A stretch of DNA of 64,000 nucleotides from JACKCD01 sp041390905 (GTDB lineage: Bacteria; Chloroflexota; Anaerolineae; Promineifilales; Promineifilaceae). The notes beneath the pieces are model-generated. The model did not search any database. It had not been told where the DNA came from and saw nothing but the letters and a program-made list of their open reading frames with translations. Numbering within the stretch: position 1 is the first letter of the stretch; each line of letters begins with the position of its first letter. The position numbers were made by a program, and so were the translations under genes. Below, in pieces: positions 1 to 7,983 of the stretch. Location: the NCBI GenBank assembly GCA_041390905.1, contig JAWKPA010000012.1, positions 1,922,001-1,986,000 on the forward strand, in the 5' to 3' direction.

Positions 1-198
1 CCGCAGGTGGGCATTTTGGGGCTGCACGCCATTCAGGAGCGACCCATTGCCCACAACGGTGAAGTCGCCATCAGGCCTATGATGTATGTAGCCCTCAGCT
101 ACGACCACCGCATTGTGGATGGACGGGAGGCGGTACAGTTCCTGGTACGGGTCAGGGAATTGGTTGAAGACCCGGAAAGTTTACTGCTAGAGGGATAA
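1..198 (+). CDS. sucB: 2-oxoglutarate dehydrogenase E2 (dihydrolipoyl succinyltransferase), C-terminal part
   Basis: Only the last 65 residues are present; the reading frame is open to the window edge. The piece is the C-terminal end of the acyltransferase catalytic domain and contains the active-site motif SYDHRIVDG, with the His and Asp used to move the succinyl group from lipoamide to CoA. The following stretch (FLVRVRELVEDP, then LLL) matches the E2 of 2-oxoglutarate dehydrogenase better than pyruvate dehydrogenase E2. The E1 partner, sucA, lies about 16 kb away on the other strand (16575-19397), so the complex is encoded in split loci. No E3 gene is in the window. Confidence 0.85.
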   Translation, partial: PQVGILGLHAIQERPIAHNGEVAIRPMMYVALSYDHRIVDGREAVQFLVRVRELVEDPESLLLEG

Positions 199-211
199 AT
201 AAATAATGGGC

Positions 212-242
212 GAAGGCGGCAATGGTTGTCATTGTCGCCTTC
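212..242. terminator. Hairpin between convergent genes
   Basis: A 13-bp stem with one mismatch (gaaggcggcaatg pairing with cattgtcgccttc, loop of 5) lies 14 nt after the sucB stop and between convergent genes. There is no long T-run on the plus side, but the minus side is followed by an A/T-rich stretch. A second 8-bp hairpin follows at 249-268. Probably ends transcription from one or both sides. Confidence 0.4.
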
Positions 243-280
243 ACAAAAAGAAACGTAGCCGTTTCTTGGCAAGATTTAAA

Positions 281-457
281 TTAGCTGGCCGTATCCTCGG
301 CTTTTTTGCGGCGTTTGCGGCCAGGGCGTCGTTTTTCGGCTTGTTGAAGCGCCCGCGTGTCTTCAATTAAACGGCGACGTTCGTCTTCCAAACGTGAAAG
401 AATTTCTAGATTCTTTTTTCTTTGATCATCTGTTAAGCTGATTTTCCGTTTAGCCAT
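281..457 (-). CDS. Small highly charged protein of unknown function (58 aa)
   Basis: This 58-residue ORF begins with ATG at 457 preceded by a good ribosome binding site (AGGAGATG, 6 nt upstream) and ends with TAA at 281. The product is extremely polar: it starts MAKRKISLTDDQRKKN, has a heptad-like middle rich in Glu, Arg and Leu, and ends with a basic stretch (RRPGRKRRKK). The middle could form a helix or short coiled coil, and the basic tail could bind nucleic acid. It sits between sucB (convergent) and purB, reading the same way as purB with a 54-nt gap. I do not recognise the family. The Shine-Dalgarno site and fully open frame are the reasons for calling it. Confidence 0.55.
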   Translation of the reverse strand: MAKRKISLTDDQRKKNLEILSRLEDERRRLIEDTRALQQAEKRRPGRKRRKKAEDTAS

Positions 458-511
458 GAGCCATCTCCTAAATCTAAATCTTTCTGCCTTTAGTATATCA
501 CAGATTCAAGG

Positions 512-1921
512 CTAATTTGAGGCCAAAATTTGCTGGCGGATTGTTTTTGCCAGAGCCAGGGCGCGGGAAACGGCCGTTCCCACATACCCCCCCGCGTCCA
601 TCAACTCACCAATTTGCGCCGCCGACAAATATGGTTTGAGCCGTTCATCCGCCAGCAGTAGCGGCAGCAGCGGGTTCGCTTCGCCGCGTCTTAATGCCGC
701 CCACGCCTGCAGACTCGCCTCCCGAATCCACTCATGCCCGTCCTGGCGGCTGGCTCCGGCCGCCACCAAAGCCATCAGCACCCGCTCGGTGGCGGCAAAG
801 GGGCCATAGATGGATAGGTTGCGGGAAACGGCCGTTTCATCCACCACCATCTCCCGCACCACCCGCGCCATCCGCCCCACCATCTCATCCGTCGCCAAAA
901 ACCCCTCCGCCAGAAAAACGCGCCGGTTGGCCGAATCATCCAGACTACGCTCTAAAATCGCCTGGCTGGCGTTGTCCCACGCCATCGCCGGCAGCCCCGC
1001 CACAAACCGCGCCAGCGAGCAAATGTTCTCCATGTTGATCGGGTTCCGCTTGAACGGCATCGCCGAAGACCCCACCTGCTTTTTGCCAAACGGCTCCGCC
1101 CACTCACCAAACGGCGGCGACTGCAGCACGCGAAAATCCAGGGCAAATTTGTGCAGCGAGGCGGCAACCCCGGCCAGCACCTGCAGCACCCGCAAATCCT
1201 GCTGCCGCGTATACGTTTGCGTGGCAATGGGAAAATATGGCAGCCCCAGATCCGCCATCGCCACCGCCTCCATCTCCTCCGCCGACATAGTGCTGCCAGC
1301 CAGCAGCTCCACATACCCCGCCTGTGTTCCCACCGCCCCCTTTAGCCCCTTGCCCCGCAGCGAAGCCAGCAGATCGTGCAGGTGCCGGCAATCTTCCAGC
1401 AAATCCTGGGCATAGACGGCAAAACGGTAGCCCAAAGTGGTTGGTTCGGCCGGCTGGATATGGGTATGCGCCATCGTCGGCACGGCGGCGGTGGCCTCAA
1501 TCTTTTCCACCAGGGCCAGCAGCAACGCTTCCAACCGCCGTAGCAGCAGCGTAGTCGCCTCCCGCTGCCGCAGCACATCCACATTATCGGTAATATCGGC
1601 GCTAGTTGCCCCCCAATGAATAATCCCCCCACCCACCGGGCATTGCTCGGCAAAGGCGCGAATTTCCGCCATCACGTCGTGGCGCGTCTCCTGCTCAATT
1701 TCCAAAGCGCGGGCAATGTCTACGTCGGCGGCATGAGCCTGCAAATCGGCCAACTGCGCCGCCGTCACCAGACCCGCCCGCTGCTGCGCCGTTGCCAGTG
1801 CCACCCACACCCGCCGCATCAGCCGCCGCTTGCTTGTTTCTGACCAAAGCGCACGCATGTCGCCGCTGCCATAGCGCCAGCTAAAGGGGGAGATGTAGGT
1901 AGTGTGGTCGAAGGTCGTCAT
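512..1921 (-). CDS. purB: Adenylosuccinate lyase
   Basis: A 469-residue member of the fumarase/aspartase superfamily that removes fumarate from SAICAR and adenylosuccinate in purine synthesis. The superfamily signature GSSAMPFKRNP is at residues 284-294 on the flexible loop with the catalytic Ser; HWGATSADITDN (102-113) and THIQPAEPT (153-161) carry the conserved His residues; a HDV motif is at 81-83. The length fits the family. The C-terminus (GTAVSR) is written by a copy of the AACGGCCGTT palindrome at 569-578, and another copy lies at 827-836. Other superfamily lyases (3-carboxymuconate cycloisomerase type) are the main alternative, but the signature loop favours PurB. Confidence 0.85.
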   Translation of the reverse strand: MTTFDHTTYISPFSWRYGSGDMRALWSETSKRRLMRRVWVALATAQQRAGLVTAAQLADLQAHAADVDIARALEIEQETRHDVMAEIRAFAEQCPVGGGIIHWGATSADITDNVDVLRQREATTLLLRRLEALLLALVEKIEATAAVPTMAHTHIQPAEPTTLGYRFAVYAQDLLEDCRHLHDLLASLRGKGLKGAVGTQAGYVELLAGSTMSAEEMEAVAMADLGLPYFPIATQTYTRQQDLRVLQVLAGVAASLHKFALDFRVLQSPPFGEWAEPFGKKQVGSSAMPFKRNPINMENICSLARFVAGLPAMAWDNASQAILERSLDDSANRRVFLAEGFLATDEMVGRMARVVREMVVDETAVSRNLSIYGPFAATERVLMALVAAGASRQDGHEWIREASLQAWAALRRGEANPLLPLLLADERLKPYLSAAQIGELMDAGGYVGTAVSRALALAKTIRQQILASN

Positions 1922-2038
1922 GTTGGTTATACAAAAACACGGATGGTCGCCGAAAAACCCTGTGATTCTTCAACAGACATCCGTGTCTAAAATTTGCTGC
2001 ACTTTCGGTGAGGAGCGAGGATTAAAGACCCTGCAAAT

Positions 2039-2085
2039 GGAGATTGGAGATTAGAGATTGGGCTAATCTCCAATCTCTAATCCCC
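2039..2085. repeat. Snap-back repeat, family B copy 1
   Basis: Intergenic inverted repeat made of the unit GGAGATTGGAGATTAGAGATT followed by its near reverse complement (AATCTCCAATCTCTAATC). Related copies are at 19416-19477, 51001-51062 and 55488-55536. It lies between purB and lgt. Confidence 0.75.
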
Positions 2086-2115
2086 CGCAAGTTTTAAATC
2101 CTCATTCCTAAATCT

Positions 2116-3018
2116 TTATTGTTCTGTCCGGCGCGGCTTGGGTTTCATGGTGCGGCGACGACGGCGGCGGGCGGCGGCTCCCGTTTCCGGCAGCCTGTCG
2201 TACCGCTGTAGCAGTATCACTACACCTACCAGGGCAATCAACAGGGCTGTGATCATAGAGTAGGTGATAGCACTGCCGCCAATCGCTGGCTGGTCGGGGC
2301 GGAAAAATTCAATCCAGGTACGTCCGCCACCCCACCAAACCAGGAACAGACCAAACAGGGTGCCGGGTCGCCATTGATCACGATAGCGAGCATTTAGCAC
2401 CAGCAAAATAATGAACCCCAGCAGGAGCCAAAGGGATTCATAGAGGAAGGTAGGGTGGAAGCGGGTTTCGACTGGATAAACAGACAAATCGGCAAATTGG
2501 GGCAGCCGGAAGCGGGGGTCAATGGTGATGCCCCAGGGCAATTCGGTTGGCGGACCATATAGCTCCTGATTGATGAAATTGCCCCAGCGCCCAATGGCCT
2601 GGGCAATCAGCAGGGCCGGGCCAGCTACGTCGGCATAGTGCCAGAAGTTAAGCCGCCGCCAGCGCATAAAGATGACAGCCGCCAAAAAGGCACCGACAAA
2701 GCCACCAAGGATGTTCACCCCGCCAGAGCGAATGTTGAGAACATCAATGATGCCGCTATATTGGCCGCTGTTGCCATCAATGACATCGAGCAGGACGTAG
2801 GTGAGGCGGGCAAAGAGGTAGCCTACAAAAACGACCAGGATGAGGCCGTTGTAAAATTCATCCACGTTTTGGTTGCGGCGGGCGATTTCACGCACGGCCC
2901 ACCAGGCGCCAATGGCGATGCCAATGGTGACGAGGATGCCGTACCAGAAAATGGGGAACCCGTTTTCGCCAATGGGTATGGTAAAGGCGATGGGGTCTGT
3001 TTTCAAAAAATCAAGCAT
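2116..3018 (-). CDS. lgt: Prolipoprotein diacylglyceryl transferase
   Basis: A 300-residue polytopic membrane enzyme that transfers diacylglycerol from phosphatidylglycerol to the lipobox Cys of prolipoproteins. About seven hydrophobic segments are visible. The family signature is present as GRWGNFINQELYG at residues 143-155, including the Arg needed for activity in E. coli, and GGGRTWIEFFRPD near residue 240 supplies the second conserved Arg. One oddity: the E. coli segment GGMSFHGG, with a His long considered important, reads GGVNILGG here, so Leu replaces His. Several lipoproteins in this window (23428-24120, 26790-27437) are likely substrates. The last 20 residues are basic. No exact AACGGCCGTT copy lies in this gene. 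Confidence 0.93.
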   Translation of the reverse strand: MLDFLKTDPIAFTIPIGENGFPIFWYGILVTIGIAIGAWWAVREIARRNQNVDEFYNGLILVVFVGYLFARLTYVLLDVIDGNSGQYSGIIDVLNIRSGGVNILGGFVGAFLAAVIFMRWRRLNFWHYADVAGPALLIAQAIGRWGNFINQELYGPPTELPWGITIDPRFRLPQFADLSVYPVETRFHPTFLYESLWLLLGFIILLVLNARYRDQWRPGTLFGLFLVWWGGGRTWIEFFRPDQPAIGGSAITYSMITALLIALVGVVILLQRYDRLPETGAAARRRRRRTMKPKPRRTEQ

Positions 3019-3079
3019 GTTGTTCTTTCCTCACTTTCGACGTTTTTTATGCTGTTGACGGTTGGTTGAACCAAGTCAA

Positions 3080-3168
3080 TTTCACCGCAGAGGGCGCAAA
3101 GGGCGCAAAGGTTTAGCTTGACTTTCATTCTTTCTCTGTAACCTCTGTGAACTCTCTGCGGTTCAAAT
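3080..3168. repeat. Snap-back repeat of the GCGCAAAG type, copy 1
   Basis: Intergenic inverted repeat with outer arms CCGCAGAG and CTCTGCGG around GGCGCAAAGG units. It is related in style to the repeats at 49473-49540 and 56891-56957, which are closer to each other. It lies between the sulfatase-like gene and lgt. Confidence 0.55.
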
Positions 3169-3182
3169 TCTGAAATATCAGC

Positions 3183-4769
3183 CTAATCAAGATAACCCAG
3201 GCCTCGCAGCCGTTCTAATAGTTGTTCGTCTGCGACCAGGGTGGCGGTGCCGCCTGTTTGCGGGTTGCCGCGCCGGGCTTCGACGGTTTGCACCAGTTCG
3301 GTTAACTCCTGGTTGAGCGCGGCGGCTAACAACGGCCGTTTTTCCAGCAGATTCTCTAATTCTACCCGATCCGCATCCAAATTAAAAAGGGCATCTGGCC
3401 GATCATCCACCCAAATCAGCTTGTGGGCAGCCCCTTCCTCGTCGGCACGCACCACGGCGCGGCGCAGCGACAGGCAGCCAAACGGCTCAATTAGCTCCGG
3501 GCGACGGCGCTCAATGGCTTTGACAAAGTTGAGCGGCGGGTAAATCTCGCTCAGGGCTGTGCCTTGTTCCGGGTCGTGGCCGGCCGCCGTGCGGAGCAGC
3601 GTTAGCCCGTGAACTTCGGCCGGGTTGACCCGTTCGGCGGCGTGGGGCAGCCGGCCGATGCTGTCCAAAATGGTGTGGAAGATGCGGCGGGTGCTGACAG
3701 GGGTGGCAATGCGCTGCGGCTGGGGCAGTTGGCGCGGCCATTGCAGCAGCAGCGGTACGTGGACGAGTTCTTCATAGGCAACAAAGCTGTGGCCGAAGTA
3801 GCTGTGTTCGCCTAGCCCGTCGCCGTGGTCGGCAACGATGATGGTGAGGGTGTCGGGGTGGTGGGAACGGCCGTTTAAGCAATCAAACAGCGGCCCTAAA
3901 TAGTTGTCCTGATACGCCACCTCCGCATCATACAAATCGCTCAACACCCGCGCCTCCAGCTCCGCCAGCGGCTCCGCCAGCGGTGCCGCCCAGCGGTACG
4001 CCTCCCGGTTCCACCGCTGCAGCACCGCCCGCGCCTCCTTGCTGTGGCGAAAATAGGGGGCTACCTGGTCAATAAACGGCCCCGGCGGCCAAAACGGCAG
4101 GTGGGTTTCCATCAGGTTGAGGAAGAGAAAAAGCGGCCGTCCGTCGGATTCCTGCTCCCGCGCCTGCAAAAAGCGCACCACGTCCTGCACCGACCGCTCG
4201 TTTTGCCCCTTAAAGTTTGCCATTTTTGACCACAACGGCGTAAACCAGGCGTTGAGCGAGAGGCGAAAGGCTAGATCCGACTGCCCAAAGAAGTTTTGGA
4301 TAGGGTAGGAGATGCGCTGGAGCAAGCGGGTGTAGGCATCGGTCAGCGGTTGTAGCAGCTTTGGCAGGCGGGAGATAGTGGGGGGTAAATTGGGGATGGC
4401 ACCGCCGTAGTTGTAGAAGGTCTCAAAGCCGCGCTTGAAGCCGTTGTCGAGGATGCCGACGAGGGGGTTGTTGCAAAAGCCGATGGTTTGATAACCGGCC
4501 GTTTGCAGCACTTCGGCCACGTGGGGCAGGTCGGGGCTGAGGGCGTGGGAGGATTGGGTGACCTGGTGGACGGTGGGGTATTGGCCGCTGAACATGGCGG
4601 CATGGCTGGGGATGGTCCATTGGGCGGGGGAGACGGCGTGTTCAAAAAGGGTGGCGTTGGCGGCAAACTGGTCTATGTTGGGGGTTAACGGCCGTTTATA
4701 CCCATAACACCCCAGCCGATCAGCGCGATGGGTATCGAGAACAATAAAAATAATATCGGGTTGGCTCAT
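3183..4769 (-). CDS. Sulfatase-superfamily hydrolase/transferase with Thr at the nucleophile position
   Basis: A 528-residue protein of the alkaline phosphatase/sulfatase superfamily. The N-terminus (IIFIVLDTHRADRLGCYGY) gives the first metal-binding Asp (D12) and the region around residue 312 (VADHGDGLGEH) gives the other Asp/His metal ligands. The usual sulfatase C/S-x-P-x-R motif is replaced by WTIPSHAAMFSG (residues 51-62), so Thr52 takes the nucleophile position and the Arg is His. A Thr nucleophile is known in phosphoglycerol-transferase-type relatives such as LtaS, and it excludes formylglycine formation. No signal peptide is seen, so it should be cytoplasmic. Substrate unknown. Confidence 0.75.
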   Translation of the reverse strand: MSQPDIIFIVLDTHRADRLGCYGYKRPLTPNIDQFAANATLFEHAVSPAQWTIPSHAAMFSGQYPTVHQVTQSSHALSPDLPHVAEVLQTAGYQTIGFCNNPLVGILDNGFKRGFETFYNYGGAIPNLPPTISRLPKLLQPLTDAYTRLLQRISYPIQNFFGQSDLAFRLSLNAWFTPLWSKMANFKGQNERSVQDVVRFLQAREQESDGRPLFLFLNLMETHLPFWPPGPFIDQVAPYFRHSKEARAVLQRWNREAYRWAAPLAEPLAELEARVLSDLYDAEVAYQDNYLGPLFDCLNGRSHHPDTLTIIVADHGDGLGEHSYFGHSFVAYEELVHVPLLLQWPRQLPQPQRIATPVSTRRIFHTILDSIGRLPHAAERVNPAEVHGLTLLRTAAGHDPEQGTALSEIYPPLNFVKAIERRRPELIEPFGCLSLRRAVVRADEEGAAHKLIWVDDRPDALFNLDADRVELENLLEKRPLLAAALNQELTELVQTVEARRGNPQTGGTATLVADEQLLERLRGLGYLD

Positions 4770-4775
4770 AGACAG

Positions 4776-5462
4776 TTAATCGGTATTCAGGCGATAGCCA
4801 ATGCCACGCACGGTTGTCACCCAGCGTGGCGAGGTCGAATCTTTTTCCAGCTTGCGGCGCAAATAGTGGATGTAGGGCTTGAGGTTGTCCACGGCAGCTT
4901 CATCATCCATCCCCCACGCTTCACGCACCAAATCCTGGGCTGTCACCACCCGGCCGGCGTTTTTGACCAGATGTGCCAGCAGCTCAAACTCACGCGGGGT
5001 CAAATCAACAGGTTGACCATAGGCTTCAACCAAATGTGCGGGCAGATCAACCAGCAGATCGCCACCACTAAAAACAAAGACATCAGGACGGGAAACGGCC
5101 GTTTCTGTCCGCCGCAAATGAGCTTTCACCCGTGCCAGCAGCACTGCCTCATCAAACGGCTTCACAATGTAATCATCCCCCCCCATTTCCAGCCCTTTGA
5201 CCACATTTTCTACGTTTCCCAGTGCCGTCAAAAAAATGATAGGTACCTGGGAAAAGCGGCGCACCTGCTCGCACACCGCCCAGCCCCCAATATTTGGCAC
5301 CATCACATCCAGCAGCAGCAAATCTGGCTTTTCCCCCAGCACCAGGCTCAACCCATCTTCGGCGGTGTTGGCAACCAGCGGCGTATAGCCAGCCCCACGC
5401 AAAATAGTAAAGAGCGTTCTGGTCAACATGACATCATCGTCAATAAGCAAAATTGTTGCCAT
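4776..5462 (-). CDS. OmpR/PhoB-family response regulator
   Basis: A 228-residue two-domain regulator. The receiver domain (residues 1-115) has the acidic pocket at IDDD, the phosphorylated Asp in LLLLDVMVP and the conserved Lys in IVKPFD. The C-terminal winged helix (about 130-225) has the typical LTPREFELLAHLVKN and VRGIGYRL segments. I place the start at ATG 5462, one base after the TGA of the upstream membrane protein (5464-5466), which implies translational coupling; a GTG four codons upstream is possible. No histidine kinase is adjacent, so the partner is unknown. The gene ends 6 nt before the start of the sulfatase-like gene, so all four minus-strand genes from sppA downward may be one operon. 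Confidence 0.88.
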   Translation of the reverse strand: MATILLIDDDVMLTRTLFTILRGAGYTPLVANTAEDGLSLVLGEKPDLLLLDVMVPNIGGWAVCEQVRRFSQVPIIFLTALGNVENVVKGLEMGGDDYIVKPFDEAVLLARVKAHLRRTETAVSRPDVFVFSGGDLLVDLPAHLVEAYGQPVDLTPREFELLAHLVKNAGRVVTAQDLVREAWGMDDEAAVDNLKPYIHYLRRKLEKDSTSPRWVTTVRGIGYRLNTD

Positions 5463-5463
5463 G

Positions 5464-7974
5464 TCAAAAACCACCCTTTATCCAGCCTATCATATTGTCC
5501 AGCAGCAGCGGCTGCACCGTTTCCGGTAGGGCAAAAAAGGGCAGCAGCAAGAAAACGGTGCGGTTGCCGCCAAATTCATCCAATGCCGCCAGTGCCACCG
5601 GGCCACCCGGCTGATCACTGCCTGGGCCACGCTGTAAAAAGAGATGCTCGTTAGCACTTGGTTCCAGCATCTCAGAGGCCGCAGCATCAATGGTCTGGGT
5701 TAGCTCAATCACCTCGCCGGGGGTAAAGCCGTTGGTTAACAAGGGGTCGTCGCCAATCAGTTCCACATCGGCCAGCGGAGCCAGATCAATGGCACCAAAC
5801 AGCGGGGGGGACGCGCCCATGACGACCATGTGGCCGCCTCCATCCAGATATTGGAAGATCACCTCCACGCTGGGGTCGGCAAAACCGTCGCTTTGACGAT
5901 AGTCGCCCGAATCCCAAATGAGTAAATCTTGCCCCGCCAGTGCCTCCTCGGTCAATGCCCCATCCTGGGAGGCGACCCAGGTTGTCACCTGATAGGAGCC
6001 ACCCAACAGCGTGGCAAGCTGCTCAACGCTGAGGTTGCCGCCAGCCAGCGATTCGCCGTTGTCGTCGCCAAACAGCAAAATGGTGTTAATGTTGGCACCG
6101 GTTCGGGGTTCGCCTTCGCTGACGGTCAAGGTGTAGCTGCCGCTGCCATCGCCATAAGCACTGACCAGAATGGTGTAGTCGTCGGCATCGGGTATTTCAA
6201 CCCCGGTTAGCTGTTCGCCATCACCTGTAAAACCCCGGTCGCTGTAATCGAGTGTTTGACCGCTGGGATCCAAAATCTCTAAAATGGCGTCAAAATCGGC
6301 CGATTCCACGCTGATGTCAATAAAGCCAGGCCCCTGGCTGTAGACCCAGCTATGTATTTCGGCGGTTTGCAAAACGGCCGTTTTTGTCTCCCCCAGCCCA
6401 ATCTCACCCTGATCCACGGTTTCCCCGCTGGGCAATGGCGGCTCACCGCCGCTGTCTGGCGGTGGCGACGTATCGGTGCTGGTGTCCAGCACCGCCTCCA
6501 CCGGCTCGGCACCAATTTGGGTGGGGCAAAGTGCCACATTGCCTTGCAGCAAACAGTCAGACAAAGCATAGTCGGCATTGAGCGGGATGAGGTCAATCAG
6601 CCGGTAGAGGACATTTTCCAGCCCCTGCCCGCTGGCTGCCAGCACAATCACGCTGCGCTGGCCGTCGTGTTCCGCCAGCAGCAGCAGTGCCGTGCCAGCC
6701 ATCTGCACATTGCCCAAGTCAGACTGGATCAGGCGTATTGTTTCGGCGGGTGGCTCAACCACATCCCCGCCAATTTCAGCCGTTTCAACTTCCGCTGTAA
6801 GCGGCGGGTCAATGATCAGCGTCACGCCAGCCTCGGCCAACAGGTCGGCCACTTCGTCGGCCTGGCTGTAGAGGCCAACGTAAAGCGCATCGGCTCCAGC
6901 GGTGGGGGCATCGGCCAGGGTCAAGGTTTGCCCCACGCGGCCAAATGCGTCTTGCAGGGCAATAATTTCGTCAAAGGCTCCGGCTCCCAGTTCGGGGTCG
7001 CCAAGGTAGGTGAGATTAACGGCCGTTTGATAGAAATAAGGAAAATCACCCAGCACCAACCCCCGCCCCGCCGTATCGGTCAAAAAGTCGGCCAGGTGGG
7101 CAATAAAACGGCCGTTGTCATAAACCGCATAATACGGTGCCGTCAAAAAGTTAACATCGCCCACCGCCACCACATGCCCCTCGGCACTGCTGGCTGCCAG
7201 CGTCAGCCCACCCGCCCGGTCGGTTGCGGAAGACCAGGTGTTGTCGTCCCCTTGCAGCAGCGGCGTGGCGCTGGCTCCCAGTTGCAGCGAATGGGTACCG
7301 TAAAAAGCGAGCTTGCCTACATCGGCGGTTAGCGCATCTTCGGCCAAACTTTTTTCCTGCACAATAATATTGCGGAAGTTACCCTCGTTTTCCAGCGTGT
7401 TATAGAGGTAGTCACCGGTAAACACAATATCAAACGCATTTGCCAGGCTATTAAGCGGCAGCTTGTCGGTTTCCAGAGCCACGGTAAAGCCAAACAGGGG
7501 GTCTTCGGCAAAGGCGATGTTAAACCGCGCCGGGTCGCCCACCATGAGCAGCCGGCCACCGCGATTGACAAAGTTACGTACCGCCAGCAGTTCATCCTCG
7601 CTGTAATCCTGCACGGGGGCAATGACCACCAGGGCGTTGGCGGAGCGCAGGGTAGTGGCTAAATCGCCGCCGTCGAAGGGAAGCAGATCAAAACCACGGG
7701 CAGCTAAACGGCCGTCTAAAAAGGAAATCTCATTCAGTGTAAACTGGTTGCCGTGAGCCATGTCCAGCAGCACCACGCCGTCGCCCATTTCCGGCTCGTC
7801 TACAAAGTTACCGGCTTCGGGGGTCGGCACAGGGGCGATGGCTAAGGGGTCGTAGGTGGGGACAGTGCGTTCAGTCGCACCACCCAGTTGGTAGAATTTG
7901 AGGTAACGAACGGCCGTTGGGGTCACCAGCAGCAGAACAAACAACAGTAAAAGCAAAATCAGTCGGCGCATCAT
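5464..7974 (-). CDS. Large membrane-anchored protein: DUF4350-like, PPC and GATase-like domains
   Basis: An 836-residue protein with an N-terminal hydrophobic anchor (residues 4-21), so the rest is extracytoplasmic. Residues about 50-310 resemble the DUF4350/GldG-type Rossmann-like domain (VVLLDMAHGNQF; then GGRLLMVGDPARF). Residues about 540-640 form a bacterial pre-peptidase C-terminal (PPC) beta-sandwich, ending SGSYTLTVSEGE. The last 200 residues form a second Rossmann/GATase-like domain (DLLIWDSGDY; GGGHMVVMGASPPLFG) without an obvious catalytic Cys-His pair. It starts 10 nt after sppA with a strong ribosome site (GGGGAGGGG) and is coupled to the response regulator downstream. Function unknown; perhaps a surface sensor or adaptor for the operon. 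Confidence 0.6.
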   Translation of the reverse strand: MMRRLILLLLLFVLLLVTPTAVRYLKFYQLGGATERTVPTYDPLAIAPVPTPEAGNFVDEPEMGDGVVLLDMAHGNQFTLNEISFLDGRLAARGFDLLPFDGGDLATTLRSANALVVIAPVQDYSEDELLAVRNFVNRGGRLLMVGDPARFNIAFAEDPLFGFTVALETDKLPLNSLANAFDIVFTGDYLYNTLENEGNFRNIIVQEKSLAEDALTADVGKLAFYGTHSLQLGASATPLLQGDDNTWSSATDRAGGLTLAASSAEGHVVAVGDVNFLTAPYYAVYDNGRFIAHLADFLTDTAGRGLVLGDFPYFYQTAVNLTYLGDPELGAGAFDEIIALQDAFGRVGQTLTLADAPTAGADALYVGLYSQADEVADLLAEAGVTLIIDPPLTAEVETAEIGGDVVEPPAETIRLIQSDLGNVQMAGTALLLLAEHDGQRSVIVLAASGQGLENVLYRLIDLIPLNADYALSDCLLQGNVALCPTQIGAEPVEAVLDTSTDTSPPPDSGGEPPLPSGETVDQGEIGLGETKTAVLQTAEIHSWVYSQGPGFIDISVESADFDAILEILDPSGQTLDYSDRGFTGDGEQLTGVEIPDADDYTILVSAYGDGSGSYTLTVSEGEPRTGANINTILLFGDDNGESLAGGNLSVEQLATLLGGSYQVTTWVASQDGALTEEALAGQDLLIWDSGDYRQSDGFADPSVEVIFQYLDGGGHMVVMGASPPLFGAIDLAPLADVELIGDDPLLTNGFTPGEVIELTQTIDAAASEMLEPSANEHLFLQRGPGSDQPGGPVALAALDEFGGNRTVFLLLPFFALPETVQPLLLDNMIGWIKGGF

Positions 7975-7983
7975 TCCCCTCCC

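Noticed and set aside
4728..5654. 308-residue plus-strand ORF
   Set aside because: Antisense to the response regulator, with Cys/His-rich nonsense composition.
6352..7332. 326-residue plus-strand ORF
   Set aside because: Antisense to the 836-residue membrane protein; no start signal or domain.
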